A stretch of DNA of 64,000 bases from Syntrophotalea acetylenica (GCF_001888165.1 NZ_CP015455.1:1482001-1546000); one strand, 5' to 3'. Shown: positions 8,460 through 18,359, numbered from the stretch's first letter. Translations and numbers: made by a program. The notes: generated from the letters alone by a model not told the origin.

Positions 8460-9689
8460 ATGCATGCCAACGACGGAACCCTTTCGGTTTCACGTCTCGT
8501 TTCCCTGCTCAGGGATCTGGTCGAGGAAAATTTCATTCAGGTTGTCGTCACCGGGGAGATTGCCAACTTTTCCGCGCCATCTTCCGGCCATTTGTATTTT
8601 GCACTGAAGGACGATCTGGCGCAACTGCGCGGAGTCATGTTTCGCACCGCGAATCGCCTGTTGAATTTTATGCCCGAGAACGGTGTTCAGGTTGTCTGCT
8701 GGGGGCGCGTGTCCCTGTATCCGCAGCGGGGCGAACTGCAGCTGGTGGTCGAGCGCATGGAGGCGCTGGGGGTCGGCAGCTGGCAGCTGGCATTTGAAAA
8801 ACTCAAACGGCGACTCGGTGCCGAGGGGCTGTTCGACGCTGCCCGCAAGCGCAGGCTGCCGCCTTTCCCCCGCACTATCGGCGTGGTTACCTCGCCGACC
8901 GGGGCAGCGATTCACGACATCCTCAATGTGCTGCGCCGGCGCGGGGCCGGATTGCGGGTGCTGCTTTGCCCGGTAAGGGTTCAGGGAGACGGATCCGCGC
9001 AGGAGGTTGCCCGGGGCATTGCCGATCTTAATCGCAACGGCCAGGCGGACGTTATTATCGTCGGACGGGGCGGGGGATCTCCCGAGGATCTTTGGGCGTT
9101 TAACGAAGAGATTGTTGCGCGGGCCGTTTTCGAATCCGCCATTCCCGTCATTTCCGCCGTCGGTCATGAAGTCGATGTGACCATAGCCGATCTGGTTGCC
9201 GATCTGCGGGCCCCGACGCCGAGCGCGGCAGCCGAGCTGGTGGTGCAGGGACGCCAGGACCTGGAACGGCATGTCGATCACCTTATCCTGCGCCTGAGCG
9301 GCCAGATGCAGGGACGACTGCAACTGCTGGCGGAGCGGGTGGCCGGGCTGCGCCGGCGCCTGCGTTCGCCGGTCGAGGATGTGCGCAAGCAGCGCACTGC
9401 CCTCGACCAGAGTCGGCTGCGCCTGCAGCGCGGCATGCAAGGGGCCCTGCAGCGCTGTACGCATCGTCTCGGCGTGGCGGCCAGCCGGCTGCATGACCTG
9501 TCGCCACTAGCTACTCTGGATCGTGGCTATGCGATTGTTTTTGCCGACAGGACAGGGCAGGTGGTGCGCAGTTCCACAGCACTGAAAAAAGGCGACCGGG
9601 TTTCGATCCGGCTGGCTGAGGGAGAGGTGGCGGCCATTGTGGAAAAAACCGATCATGAGCCGCGCCTTCCTCCGCCCGCCCGTCGCTGA
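8460..9689 (+). CDS. xseA: exodeoxyribonuclease VII large subunit
   Basis: 409 residues with an N-terminal OB fold (FIQVVVTGEIANFS, SGHLYFALKDD), then the XseA catalytic core with GVVTSPTGAAIHDIL, VGRGGGSPEDLWAFNEE, ISAVGHEVDVTIADLVAD and RAPTPSAAAEL, and a coiled-coil tail. With XseB it degrades single-stranded DNA to oligonucleotides from both ends. ATG 8460 follows AAGG at 8447-8450; TTG 8451 is the alternative. The small subunit gene xseB lies 134 bp downstream, after its own promoter-like sequence. Confidence 0.95.
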   Translation: MHANDGTLSVSRLVSLLRDLVEENFIQVVVTGEIANFSAPSSGHLYFALKDDLAQLRGVMFRTANRLLNFMPENGVQVVCWGRVSLYPQRGELQLVVERMEALGVGSWQLAFEKLKRRLGAEGLFDAARKRRLPPFPRTIGVVTSPTGAAIHDILNVLRRRGAGLRVLLCPVRVQGDGSAQEVARGIADLNRNGQADVIIVGRGGGSPEDLWAFNEEIVARAVFESAIPVISAVGHEVDVTIADLVADLRAPTPSAAAELVVQGRQDLERHVDHLILRLSGQMQGRLQLLAERVAGLRRRLRSPVEDVRKQRTALDQSRLRLQRGMQGALQRCTHRLGVAASRLHDLSPLATLDRGYAIVFADRTGQVVRSSTALKKGDRVSIRLAEGEVAAIVEKTDHEPRLPPPARR

Positions 9690-9767
9690 AAACCGCGAAA
9701 GGTGTCGCCGTTCAAAAGGTTACGAGGGGCTTTTGCGATACCGACGAACGGCCCGCCGGGAAATGTC

Positions 9768-9797
9768 TTGACTCGCTTTGCTTCCGATGGGGATAAT
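9768..9797 (+). promoter_or_regulatory. sigma-70-type promoter for xseB-ispA-dxs
   Basis: TTGACT at 9768-9773 and GATAAT at 9792-9797 with an 18 bp spacer, just upstream of xseB. Predicted from sequence only. Confidence 0.5.
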
Positions 9798-9823
9798 CAG
9801 CAGCAATCTTTGTGAGGATGTGT

Positions 9824-10048
9824 ATGGAAGAAACGAAAACCTTTGAAGATGCCTTGAGGGCTCTCGAAGCGGTGGTGGAGAAACTCGAGGCGGGGGACCT
9901 TCCTCTGGAGGAGGCGCTGGCTTCCTTTGAAGTCGGGGTCAAGTGCGCGAACCGCTGCCAGGAACTGCTCAAGGCAGTCGAGACGCAAGTGGAAACCCTG
10001 CTGAGAAAACCTGATGGATCCATGGTTATTGGTAATTTTGAAGAATGA
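9824..10048 (+). CDS. xseB: exodeoxyribonuclease VII small subunit
   Basis: 74 residues with the family pattern TFEDALRALEAVVEKLEAGD, LPLEEALASFEVGV and CQELLKAVE. It forms the helical arms that bind XseA. ATG 9824 was chosen because GAGGA lies at 9814-9818; GTG 9812 would overlap that site. The gene sits ahead of ispA and dxs, an arrangement seen in many proteobacteria. Confidence 0.93.
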   Translation: MEETKTFEDALRALEAVVEKLEAGDLPLEEALASFEVGVKCANRCQELLKAVETQVETLLRKPDGSMVIGNFEE

Positions 10049-10091
10049 CGATTTGATACCCTTTTTACCTGCCAATCGTAGTGGAGGATAA

Positions 10092-10982
10092 ATGGATTTG
10101 GATGCCTATCTTAAGGACTGCCGGGCAAGGGTGGATAAAGCTCTCGACAGCTACCTTCCGGCAGAAGAGATGCTGCCCGCAAAGCTTCATAAAGCGATGC
10201 GCTATTCTATATTCGCCGCCGGCAAGCGGATCCGTCCCATTCTGATGATGGCCGCCTGCGAAGCCGTCGGCGGAGCGCCGGATGCGGTTATGCCCGCGGC
10301 TTGCGCCATGGAAATGATTCATACTTATTCCCTGATCCATGATGACCTTCCGGCCATGGACGACGATGATTTTCGGCGCGGCCGGCCGACCTGTCACAAG
10401 GTTTTCGGCGAGGCGCTGGCCATCCTGGCCGGGGATGCATTGCTGACGGAAGCTTTTATCCTGCTGTCGCGCATGGGAGAGGATGACCGGATTGCTCTTG
10501 ATACGGGGCGCCGCGTGACCTCTCTTATCGCTCGCTGCGCCGGTTCCATGGGCATGGTCGGAGGGCAGGTGGTCGATATGGAATCGGAGGGCAAGGAAAT
10601 TGATCTCGCCACCCTCGAATATATCCACACCCGCAAGACCGGAGCCCTGATTCTGGCTTCTGTACAGTCCGGTGCATTGGTCGGAGGCGCCAGCGAATTG
10701 CAGGTCGAGGCACTCGGTCGCTATGCCAAGGCTGCCGGCCTTGCCTTTCAGGTGGCTGACGACATTCTGGATATTGTCGGCGATCAGGCTCTGCTCGGCA
10801 AGGATGTCGGCAGCGACCAGCAGCGCGGCAAGGCAACCTATCCGGCACTGCTGGGCCTCGAAGCGGCCCGGACCAGGGCCCGCGAATTGCGGGACCTGGC
10901 TCTGGAGAGTCTTTCCGGATTTGACGAAAAAGCGGAACCCCTGCGGCGCATCGCTCACTATATCGTGGATCGATCCTTCTGA
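10092..10982 (+). CDS. ispA: farnesyl/geranylgeranyl diphosphate synthase
   Basis: 296 residues, the usual length of short-chain trans-prenyl transferases. The first Asp-rich motif, [10 protein letters not shown], starts at Asp84, preceded by [11 protein letters not shown]; the second, DDILD, is at 223-227. KRIRP near residue 45 binds diphosphate. The enzyme condenses isopentenyl diphosphate onto allylic diphosphates in the cytoplasm. Chain length (C15 or C20) cannot be told safely from sequence. Context xseB-ispA-dxs is the standard isoprenoid cluster. Confidence 0.93.
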   Translation: MDLDAYLKDCRARVDKALDSYLPAEEMLPAKLHKAMRYSIFAAGKRIRPILMMAACEAVGGAPDAVMPAACAMEMIHTYSLIHDDLPAMDDDDFRRGRPTCHKVFGEALAILAGDALLTEAFILLSRMGEDDRIALDTGRRVTSLIARCAGSMGMVGGQVVDMESEGKEIDLATLEYIHTRKTGALILASVQSGALVGGASELQVEALGRYAKAAGLAFQVADDILDIVGDQALLGKDVGSDQQRGKATYPALLGLEAARTRARELRDLALESLSGFDEKAEPLRRIAHYIVDRSF

Positions 10983-11002
10983 GGACAACGGAGGTTTTTG
11001 GA

Positions 11003-12910
11003 GTGAGTATGTTGAAAAAACTTCGAACTCCCGATGAGTTAAAGAGCTTTTCGGTGAAACAGCTTGAAGTTCTTGCGGGAGAGATTCGTGAAAAGATCAT
11101 CGATACCGTATCCCGAACCGGCGGACATCTGGCCAGCTCTCTCGGGGTGGTGGAGTTGACCATTGCCCTGCACCGGGTGCTGAACACGCCTGCGGATAAA
11201 ATTGTCTGGGATGTCGGGCACCAGGCTTACGCGCACAAACTGTTGACCGGACGTCTCGAACAGTTCGATACCCTGCGGCAACTGGGGGGGATCAGCGGCT
11301 TTCCGAAACGCGATGAGAGCCCTTACGACGCCTTCGATGTCGGGCATTCCAGCACCTCCATTTCGGCGGCCCTGGGTATGGCAGCGGCTCGCGACTGTCA
11401 CGGAAGCCAGGAAAAGGTTGTTGCTGTCATCGGGGACGGCTCCCTGACGGGAGGTATGGCCTTCGAGGCCCTCAACCAGGCCGGGGATCAGCAAAAGAAT
11501 CTGATCGTGGTGCTTAACGACAATGAAATGTCGATTTCGCCGAATGTCGGGGCGCTTTCATCGCTGATCAACCGTAAAATGACCTCCGAACTGGTGGTGC
11601 GCATCAAAAAGGAAGCGGAAAATTTTCTCAGCCATGTTCCGCGCATCGGCAAGGACCTGCTCAAGGTCGCCCGCAAGGCAGAGGACTCGCTCAAGGGGTT
11701 CTTTACGCCCGGCATGCTGTTCGAGGCCTTCGGGTTCGATTATGTAGGACCTCTCAACGGACACCGCCTGGAAACCTTGATTCCGGCCCTGGAAAACGTC
11801 GCCAACCTGGAAGGTCCGGTGCTGGTGCATGTCGTTACCCGCAAGGGCAAGGGCTTTGAGCCCGCGGAACGCAATCCCAGCCTGTTCCACGGGGTCGGGC
11901 CGTTTGACAAGGCGACCGGCGAGGTCCGTGGCGGCAAAGGCGGTCCCGCGAGCTTCACAGGTGTCTTCGGTAAAACCCTGACGGCCATGGCGGAAAAGGA
12001 TGAACGCATCGTTGCCATTACCGCGGCCATGCTCGAAGGGACCGGACTCAAGGAATTTTCGCAGCGGTTCCCGCAGCGCTTTTTTGACGTCGGCATCGCC
12101 GAACAGCACGCCGTTACCTTTGCCGCCGGTCTTGCCTGTCAGGGCATGCGTCCGGTGGTTGCCCTGTATTCGACGTTTCTGCAGCGCGCTTACGACAACG
12201 TGGTGCATGATGTGGCGCTGCAGCGGTTGCCGGTGACCTTCGCCATCGACCGGGCGGGTCTGGTCGGCGCGGATGGACCGACACACCATGGCGTGTTCGA
12301 TTTTTCCTTCCTGCGGCACATTCCCAACATGGTCGTGATGGCCCCGCGAGACGAAATCGAGTTGCAACGCGCCATGCTGACCGCGACCCTGCATGATGGT
12401 CCGGTGGCTTACCGCTATCCCCGTGGCCAGGCATTCGGTCTGCCATTGCCCGACGCCATCGAGCCGTTTGCCGTGGGCCGGGGGGAAAAACTGCGGGATG
12501 GCAACGATGCCGTGATCTTTGCCCTGGGCACCGTCTGCCGGGAGGCGCTGCTTGCCGCCGATATGCTGGCAGGCGAGGGGCTATCCGTCGGGGTGGTCGA
12601 CCCGCGGTTTCTCAAACCCCTGGATAAGGAATTGCTGATCGCCGAAGCCAGACGCACCGGGGTCGTCGTTACCGTCGAGGAAAACGTGCGTCAGGGCGGC
12701 TTCGGGTCGGCGGTGCTGGAAATGCTCGGTGATGAAGGCATCGCCGCGCGGGTGCTGCGTATCGGTCTGCCGGACCGGTTTGTAGAGCAGGGAACGCAAC
12801 CGCAGCTGCATGCCCGTTATGGCCTCGATGCCGAAGGCATTGCGGCCGGCGTGCGCAATTTCATCCATGGGCAGACGACGAACCCTCAAAGCCGGGCATC
12901 AGGTGCATAG
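11003..12910 (+). CDS. dxs: 1-deoxy-D-xylulose-5-phosphate synthase
   Basis: 635 residues, full length. Visible landmarks are [13 protein letters not shown], the [17 protein letters not shown] segment, the thiamine diphosphate motif [15 protein letters not shown], and a pyrimidine domain with [17 protein letters not shown] and [15 protein letters not shown]. It makes DXP from pyruvate and glyceraldehyde 3-phosphate, the first step of the MEP pathway, and so feeds the IspA enzyme encoded upstream. GTG 11003 is the start because GGAGG at 10990-10994 is 8 bp away; ATG 11009 is the alternative. A strong terminator follows. Confidence 0.96.
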   Translation: MSMLKKLRTPDELKSFSVKQLEVLAGEIREKIIDTVSRTGGHLASSLGVVELTIALHRVLNTPADKIVWDVGHQAYAHKLLTGRLEQFDTLRQLGGISGFPKRDESPYDAFDVGHSSTSISAALGMAAARDCHGSQEKVVAVIGDGSLTGGMAFEALNQAGDQQKNLIVVLNDNEMSISPNVGALSSLINRKMTSELVVRIKKEAENFLSHVPRIGKDLLKVARKAEDSLKGFFTPGMLFEAFGFDYVGPLNGHRLETLIPALENVANLEGPVLVHVVTRKGKGFEPAERNPSLFHGVGPFDKATGEVRGGKGGPASFTGVFGKTLTAMAEKDERIVAITAAMLEGTGLKEFSQRFPQRFFDVGIAEQHAVTFAAGLACQGMRPVVALYSTFLQRAYDNVVHDVALQRLPVTFAIDRAGLVGADGPTHHGVFDFSFLRHIPNMVVMAPRDEIELQRAMLTATLHDGPVAYRYPRGQAFGLPLPDAIEPFAVGRGEKLRDGNDAVIFALGTVCREALLAADMLAGEGLSVGVVDPRFLKPLDKELLIAEARRTGVVVTVEENVRQGGFGSAVLEMLGDEGIAARVLRIGLPDRFVEQGTQPQLHARYGLDAEGIAAGVRNFIHGQTTNPQSRASGA

Positions 12911-12937
12911 GGCCATTCTGCCGGCAGGGATATGGGA

Positions 12938-12965
12938 CCGCCTGTCCTTTCGACAGGCGGTTTTT
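12938..12965 (+). terminator. intrinsic terminator after dxs
   Basis: CCGCCTGTC (12938-12946) pairs perfectly with GACAGGCGG (12952-12960), loop CTTTC, followed by five T. It ends the xseB-ispA-dxs unit and lies upstream of the Crp/Fnr gene. Confidence 0.9.
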
Positions 12966-12997
12966 GTCAGGACCGCCAGATACAGAGGTGTTCGTGG

Positions 12998-13672
12998 ATG
13001 AATGATCGCGATGCCATAAAAAGCTGTCCCTTGTTTTCCGGCGTGACGGATCGCGATCTCGACGATTTGACGCGCATTGCCCGGCGGCAGGTTTTCGTCA
13101 AGGGGCAGATGGTTTTTTCCGAAGGGGATGAGGCCACGGGTTTTTACGTTCCGGTGGAGGGCAAAATCAAGCTCTTCAAGCTGTCACCGGAGGGAAAGGA
13201 ACGTATTTTGCGCATCGCGCATCCGGGGCGCACCGTTGCCGAAGCGGCCATTTTCGATATCGGACTTTTCCCGGCGTGCGCTCAGGCCCTTGAGCCCTCA
13301 GTGCTCTTGTTTTTTCCCAAACAGGCCATTCTGGATTTGCTGCACCACAATGCGCAGCTTGCCATAAACATGATCGGAGGAATCTCGCGGATTCTGCGGG
13401 AAATGATGGATCATGTCGAGTCCCTGACATTCAGGGATGTTCCGTCCCGGCTGGCGCGTTATCTGCTCGATTTGTCGGATATGCAAAAGCGGCACGTGCA
13501 TCTGCCTGTTTCCAAAACGCAACTGGCCGCCAACCTGAATACCGCCGGCGAGACGCTGTCACGCACCCTGCGGAAAATGTCCGACGACAACCTGCTCCGG
13601 GTGCGGGGCCGGACCATCGAAATCATTGATTTTCAGGGGCTTGTCGATTTGTCCGAACGTTACAAGGAATAA
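12998..13672 (+). CDS. Crp/Fnr-family transcriptional regulator
   Basis: 224 residues: a cyclic-nucleotide-binding fold (about 10-125, with VFSEGDEATGFYVPVEGKIKLF) and a C-terminal winged helix (about 145-215) whose recognition helix is in LPVSKTQLAANLNTAGETLS. The N-terminal cysteine cluster of oxygen-sensing FNR is absent, so it is not a classical iron-sulfur FNR. The pattern resembles the Dnr/HcpR side of the family; the ligand and targets are unknown. ATG 12998 is preferred to a longer reading that would run through the dxs terminator. YbgC follows 17 bp downstream. Confidence 0.82.
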   Translation: MNDRDAIKSCPLFSGVTDRDLDDLTRIARRQVFVKGQMVFSEGDEATGFYVPVEGKIKLFKLSPEGKERILRIAHPGRTVAEAAIFDIGLFPACAQALEPSVLLFFPKQAILDLLHHNAQLAINMIGGISRILREMMDHVESLTFRDVPSRLARYLLDLSDMQKRHVHLPVSKTQLAANLNTAGETLSRTLRKMSDDNLLRVRGRTIEIIDFQGLVDLSERYKE

Positions 13673-13689
13673 AACCGGGAGCTTGCGAC

Positions 13690-14091
13690 ATGATTACCAG
13701 CACCAATCTCATCGCGCGCTACGCCGAAACCGATGCTCAGGGCGTCGTGCACCATGCCAGCTACCTGGTGTGGTTCGAGGAAGCGCGCTCCGACTTTCTG
13801 CGCCAGCGTGGTCTGGCCTACAGCGACATGGAGCGGGACGGTTTTTTCGTCATGGTGACAGGCGTGGAAGTATCCTATCGCGCTCCGGCCTTTTTTGAAG
13901 ACCGAATCACCGTCGAGACAACCCTGGAAAAAGCGCGCAGCCGCATGCTGGAGTTCAGCTACAAAATTCGCAACCAGGAAAACAGACTGCTTGTCGAAGG
14001 GCGCACCCGGCATCTGGTGGTCGGAGCTGATCGCAAGCCTCATGGCCTGCCAAAAGCGGTGCTGGACAAACTGACGCCATCTTCGTGCTGA
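13690..14091 (+). CDS. acyl-CoA thioesterase, YbgC/4-hydroxybenzoyl-CoA family
   Basis: 133 residues, a single hotdog domain. The signature ETDAQGVVHHASYLVWFEEAR (split here as TDAQGVVHH and YLVWFEEAR) holds the catalytic Asp near residue 16. GGGAG lies 8 bp before ATG 13690. YbgC proteins hydrolyse acyl-CoA or acyl-ACP esters in the cytoplasm; in E. coli the gene is tied to the Tol-Pal locus, but here it follows a Crp/Fnr regulator instead. Substrate unknown. Confidence 0.85.
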   Translation: MITSTNLIARYAETDAQGVVHHASYLVWFEEARSDFLRQRGLAYSDMERDGFFVMVTGVEVSYRAPAFFEDRITVETTLEKARSRMLEFSYKIRNQENRLLVEGRTRHLVVGADRKPHGLPKAVLDKLTPSSC

Positions 14092-14206
14092 AGGCTATCC
14101 CCGGCGGCGACAGCCCGTTTCCAGCCGATTCCCTGAAAAGCGCAAGAGCTGGTTGGCTTTGTTCGTGAAGACCGCGTCGCAACCCTTCGGCAACCGAAAT
14201 ATTTTG

Positions 14207-14235
14207 TTGACTTGATCACAGGCGCTTGATATAAG
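14207..14235 (+). promoter_or_regulatory. sigma-70-type promoter for tRNA-Val
   Basis: TTGACT (14207-14212) and TATAAG (14230-14235) with a 17 bp spacer, 12 bp before the tRNA. Confidence 0.75.
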
Positions 14236-14247
14236 TTCAAGCACATC

Positions 14248-14322
14248 GGGCGTTTAGCTCAGCGGGAGAGCACTGCCTTCACACGGCAGGGGTCCACAGT
14301 TCGATCCTGTGAACGCCCACCA
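14248..14322 (+). tRNA. tRNA-Val (CAC)
   Basis: 75 nt cloverleaf. The acceptor stem GGGCGTT pairs with AACGCCC, the anticodon stem CTGCC/GGCAG encloses the loop TTCACAC (anticodon CAC), and the T arm contains GTTCGATCC. The 3' CCA is encoded. It has its own promoter upstream and terminator downstream. Confidence 0.96.
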
Positions 14323-14334
14323 ATTCACAAACAA

Positions 14335-14369
14335 AGGGGTCTGCGATTTTTTTCGCGGACCCCTTTTTT
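14335..14369 (+). terminator. intrinsic terminator after tRNA-Val
   Basis: An AAGGGGTCTGCGA arm pairs with TCGCGGACCCCTT (one G-T pair) around a T-rich loop and runs into a T tract. It lies 13 bp after the tRNA. Confidence 0.88.
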
Positions 14370-14494
14370 CGATCGTCAATGCTTGTCACATATCATTGGA
14401 ATTTTTGACCATGAGGGTTGCGTGCGGAGGGTGACGAAGCGGCTGACTTCGTTTCCCCTTTCTGGTTTTCACGGTCTCATGCGCTGCTGGCGTT

Positions 14495-15286
14495 TCACTC
14501 CCGGATCTTGCCATGGCCGCTGCCGATACCGCGCTTGGAGGCGCGGATAAAATCGATCAGCATGCGTACGTCGGGCGTTGTGGCCGGGGCGGTGTCCAGT
14601 TCGTTGACGGCATCTTCCAGGCGCATGCCGGAGCGGAAGATCTTTTTGAAGGCCCTTTTGACGGCCAGGATGCGGTCGGTGTCGAAGCCGTTGCGGCGCA
14701 GGCCGATGAGGTTGACGGCCCGGATCCAGCTCATTTCGTCGTTAATGCAGAAGGGCGGGACATCCTTGGTGGCGCCGGAGCCGCCCCGCATCATGGCATA
14801 ATCGCCGATGCGCACAAACTGATGCACCTGGCAGTTGCCGGAGATGATGGCGCGATGGCCGACCTCGACATGCCCGGCGAGTAGCGCGCCGTTGACAATG
14901 ATGACGTGGTCGCCGATGCGGCAGTTGTGGGCGACATGGCTGTTGACCATGAAATAGTTGTTGTTGCCGATGATGGTCGAGGTGTTCTCCCGATTACCGC
15001 GGTGCACGGTAACCCCTTCCCGAAAAATGTTGTTGTCTCCGATGACCGTGTACGCTTCTTCGCCATGATAGCCGATATCCTGGGGGGACTGCCCGATGAC
15101 GGCACCCGGGAAGACCTGGTTGCCCTTGCCCAGGGTTGTCCAGCGGCCGATGTGGGCGCCGTGCATGAGACGGCTGCCCGCGCCGATGGCGACATCCGCA
15201 TCGATGAAAACATGGGGGCCGATTTCAACGTCGTCCGCCAGATGTACCGATGGATCAACGATTGCGGTGGGATGGATAATGGCCAT
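14495..15286 (-). CDS. lpxA: UDP-N-acetylglucosamine acyltransferase LpxA
   Basis: 263 residues, a left-handed beta-helix of hexapeptide repeats followed by a helical C-terminus. The SHVAHNCRIGDHVIIVNGA stretch contains the catalytic His (equivalent to His125 of E. coli LpxA), and GNCQVHQFVRIGDYAMM and NLIGLRRNGF are LpxA-specific. It transfers a 3-hydroxyacyl chain from ACP to UDP-GlcNAc, the first step of lipid A synthesis. GAGGAG lies before ATG 15286. The usual neighbours lpxD, fabZ and lpxB are absent, so this is a stand-alone copy, perhaps one of two as in Geobacter. Confidence 0.9.
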   Translation of the reverse strand: MAIIHPTAIVDPSVHLADDVEIGPHVFIDADVAIGAGSRLMHGAHIGRWTTLGKGNQVFPGAVIGQSPQDIGYHGEEAYTVIGDNNIFREGVTVHRGNRENTSTIIGNNNYFMVNSHVAHNCRIGDHVIIVNGALLAGHVEVGHRAIISGNCQVHQFVRIGDYAMMRGGSGATKDVPPFCINDEMSWIRAVNLIGLRRNGFDTDRILAVKRAFKKIFRSGMRLEDAVNELDTAPATTPDVRMLIDFIRASKRGIGSGHGKIRE

Positions 15287-15510
15287 GGAAACTCCTCGAA
15301 GTTGAATAATGCAGATGCGTCACCGATTGCATGATCGCACCTATACTGCCCCAGATGTGGCCGGCTTTCAAGATATTTTGGCGTGCAGGCTCGCACGGCG
15401 GTTTTCTTGAAAGGGCAGGGGTATCTGCTAAGCTGGAAGTGTTCAACAGGTTTCGATTTCAAGGCCTCGGACGCGGTTCGGGCATTGCTCTTCCGGCGGG
15501 AGTCAGGATC

Positions 15511-17001
15511 ATGACAACAATTCGCAATCTTATCGGCGGCCATTGGGTTGCGCCGGCAAACGGTGCATACGGTCAGAGTGTAAACCCTGCCCATGATATG
15601 GAAATCGTGGCGCGCTATCCTTTGAGTGAAAAGGAGGATGTCGACCGCGCCGTCGCGGCGGCTGCCGAAGCTTTCCCGCGATGGCGGAGCATGCCGGCAC
15701 CGCGACGGGCGGAGATTCTGTTCAAGGCGGCGGAAATTCTCAGCCGGCGCAAGCACGAGCTCGGGGAACTGGTGACGCGGGAAATGGGCAAGGTGCTGCC
15801 GGAAGGTTTGGGCGATGTGCAGGAGGCCATCGATATGGCCTATTTCATGGCCGGCGAGGGGCGCCGGCTGCAAGGGGAAACGGTGCCCTGCGAACTGCCG
15901 AACAAGGATGGCAAGTCGATCCGGGTTCCTCTGGGGGTTTTCGCTCTTATCACCCCCTGGAATTTCCCGATCGCCATTCCTTCCTGGAAGGTGTTTGCCG
16001 CCCTGATCTGCGGCAACACCGTGGTACTCAAGCCTTCCTCCGATACGCCCCTGTGCGCCGTAACTTTTGCGGAGGCGTTGCAGCAGGCCGGCCTTCCGGA
16101 CGGCGTTTTGAACCTGATCACCGGTTCCGGAGATACCGTCGGCAAAGCGCTGGCGACCCATCCGGACGTGCAGGGCATATCCTTTACCGGCTCCTGTGCC
16201 GTTGGCGAGTCGCTGGCCGGTGCAGCGGCCGAACTGCATCGTCCCATCGCCATGGAGATGGGCGGCAAGAACGCTATCCTCATCATGGACGACGCAGATC
16301 TCGATCTGGCCCTGGAGGGGGTGCTGTGGGGAGCTTTCGGTACCACCGGGCAACGCTGCACGGCGGCCAGTCGCGTCATTGTTCATGAACGGGTGCACGA
16401 TGCCTTTCTTGAGCGCCTGGCGCGGGCCAGCGCCAATCTGTCGTTGGGCGACGGCCTGGATAAGGGCACCGATGTCGGGCCGCTGATCAACAGGCGCGCG
16501 GTGAACAAGGTTCTCAACTACATACGCATCGGGGTCGAGGAGGGGGCCTGTCTGCATTGCGGCGGCAAGCAGGCCTCCGACGGTGCGCTTGCCGAAGGTT
16601 ATTTCGTCGAGCCGACAATTTTTTCAGAAGTTCTGCCAGGCATGCGCATTGCCCAGGAAGAGATTTTCGGGCCGGTGGTAGCTGTCATGAAATGCGGCTC
16701 CTTCGAGGAGGGGGTCGCCATTGTCAATGGCAGCCGTTTCGGCCTGTCGGCGTCGGTTTACACCCGCAATGTCAACCTCGCGGCATGCGCCGAAAGGGAT
16801 CTGGAAACGGGCCTGGTCTATATCAATGCCAGCACCATCGGCGCCGAAATTCAACTGCCTTTCGGCGGCTTCAAGCATTCGGGCTCCGGCCACCCCGAGG
16901 CAGGCGGGCGGATGGGGGCTATCGATTTCTTTTCGCGAATCAAGGTCGTTTACCGCGATTTCAGCGGCAGGCTGCAAAGGGCCCAGATTGACATTTCCTG
17001 A
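15511..17001 (+). CDS. NAD(P)-dependent aldehyde dehydrogenase
   Basis: 496 residues of the ALDH superfamily. The cofactor-binding segment ITPWNFPIAIPSWKVFAAL, the catalytic Glu in MEMGGKNAIL and the catalytic Cys in GTTGQRCTAAS are all present, as is EEIFGPVVAV. It oxidises an aldehyde to the acid. The substrate cannot be read; the closest feel is to the ALDH7 or semialdehyde dehydrogenase groups. ATG 15511 is used; the longer frame upstream runs through the lpxA divergent region and lacks homology. It ends 14 bp before the COG2403 GTPase gene, suggesting one transcript. Confidence 0.87.
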   Translation: MTTIRNLIGGHWVAPANGAYGQSVNPAHDMEIVARYPLSEKEDVDRAVAAAAEAFPRWRSMPAPRRAEILFKAAEILSRRKHELGELVTREMGKVLPEGLGDVQEAIDMAYFMAGEGRRLQGETVPCELPNKDGKSIRVPLGVFALITPWNFPIAIPSWKVFAALICGNTVVLKPSSDTPLCAVTFAEALQQAGLPDGVLNLITGSGDTVGKALATHPDVQGISFTGSCAVGESLAGAAAELHRPIAMEMGGKNAILIMDDADLDLALEGVLWGAFGTTGQRCTAASRVIVHERVHDAFLERLARASANLSLGDGLDKGTDVGPLINRRAVNKVLNYIRIGVEEGACLHCGGKQASDGALAEGYFVEPTIFSEVLPGMRIAQEEIFGPVVAVMKCGSFEEGVAIVNGSRFGLSASVYTRNVNLAACAERDLETGLVYINASTIGAEIQLPFGGFKHSGSGHPEAGGRMGAIDFFSRIKVVYRDFSGRLQRAQIDIS

Positions 17002-17015
17002 AATCGGAAAAATTT

Positions 17016-18359
17016 ATGAGGCGTCGGCGCATATTGATCCTTGGGGCGGGGGGGCGGGATTTTCACAATTTCAATCTCCTTTACCGGCATCGGCAGGATT
17101 GCGAGGTGCTGGCCTTCACCGCGTCCCAGATTCCGTTTCAGCAGGGCCGGGTGTATCCTGCCGCGCTGGCCGGTGCCCTCTACCCCGACGGTATCCCGAT
17201 TATCGGCGAGGAACCTTTCGGGGAACTGGTACGTCGCCTCGCCATCGACGAGGCGGTTTTCTCCTTCAGCGACGTATCCCATCAAAGGTTGATGGAGATT
17301 GCCTCCCCGATTCTCGCCACGCCATGTGATTTCAGGCTGGTTGGCGCCGAACATACCATGCTTAAAGCTTCGCTGCCCGTCATATCGGTGTGTGCGGTAC
17401 GTACCGGATGCGGCAAGAGCCCGGTTACACGTTACATCTGCCGGCACTTGCTGGAAGCCGGTCAGCGCCCGGTGGTTGTGCGTCACCCCATGGCCTACGG
17501 CCGCCTCGAACATCGCGCCGTGCAGTCGTTCCGTCACCTTGACGATCTCGATGCCCATCAGTGCACCCTTGAGGAGCGTGAAGAATACGAGCCGCTGCTG
17601 CGCCTCGGTGTGCCGCTTTTGGCCGGTATCGATTACGAGGCGGTGCTGCGGGCTGCCGAACCGGCGGGCAATATCCTGATCTGGGACGGCGGCAACAATG
17701 ACACGCCATTTTTCTTTCCGGATCTTGACATCGTGCTGGTTGATCCTTTCAGGGCGGGCGACGAATTGTCCTATTACCCGGGCTATGTGAATCTGCGCCG
17801 CGCCCATCTGATTGTCGTCAGCAAACGCTCCGAAGTGCCCGAGGCAAACCTCGACCGCCTGCGCCGGAATCTGCAGAGCTCGGTGCCCGAAACGCCGCTG
17901 GTGCAGGGCGACCTCCAGGTTTCGGTGGCGTCGCCCGAGGCAGTGGCCGGCTGTCGCGTGCTGGTCGTCGAGGACGGTCCCACCATTTCCCACGGAGGCA
18001 TGGCCTTCGGAGCCGGCGTCGTTGCCGCACGGCGTTTCGGGGCCGGGGAAATTGTCGACCCGCGACCTTATGCGGTGGGCAGTCTTGCCCGGGTCTATGC
18101 GGAATACCCCCATATCGGTGCGGTGGTGCCCGCCATGGGCTACAGCGCTGCGCAACTGGACGATCTGCGGCAAACCCTGGCGGCGGTGCCATGTGATCTT
18201 GTTTTGTCGGCTACCCCCGTCGACCTGGCCCGGCTTCTGGTTATCGACAGGCCTGTTCTGCGCGTTTCCTATGAGTTCTGCGATGCTTCTTCCGGCACCC
18301 TGCGATCGGCGGTAAACGCTATGCTGCACCGTTTGGGCATAACCTCGACGAATCGCTGA
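17016..18359 (+). CDS. COG2403 GTPase, cyclic 2,3-diphosphoglycerate synthetase-like
   Basis: 447 residues. The N-terminus RRRILILGAGGRDFHNFN, a VCAVRTGCGKSPVTRYI phosphate-binding loop near residue 130 and WDGGNNDTPFF are the features of COG2403, predicted GTPases related to archaeal cyclic 2,3-diphosphoglycerate synthetase. The reaction in bacteria is not established. GGAAAAA lies just before ATG 17016. Its pairing with an aldehyde dehydrogenase upstream and a DUF2148 protein downstream may be functional but is not proven. Confidence 0.8.
   Translation: MRRRRILILGAGGRDFHNFNLLYRHRQDCEVLAFTASQIPFQQGRVYPAALAGALYPDGIPIIGEEPFGELVRRLAIDEAVFSFSDVSHQRLMEIASPILATPCDFRLVGAEHTMLKASLPVISVCAVRTGCGKSPVTRYICRHLLEAGQRPVVVRHPMAYGRLEHRAVQSFRHLDDLDAHQCTLEEREEYEPLLRLGVPLLAGIDYEAVLRAAEPAGNILIWDGGNNDTPFFFPDLDIVLVDPFRAGDELSYYPGYVNLRRAHLIVVSKRSEVPEANLDRLRRNLQSSVPETPLVQGDLQVSVASPEAVAGCRVLVVEDGPTISHGGMAFGAGVVAARRFGAGEIVDPRPYAVGSLARVYAEYPHIGAVVPAMGYSAAQLDDLRQTLAAVPCDLVLSATPVDLARLLVIDRPVLRVSYEFCDASSGTLRSAVNAMLHRLGITSTNR

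Noticed and set aside
15255-16557. Long minus-strand frame across the aldehyde dehydrogenase
   Set aside because: Shadow of the ALDH frame; only the plus-strand reading has the Cys and Glu of the active site.
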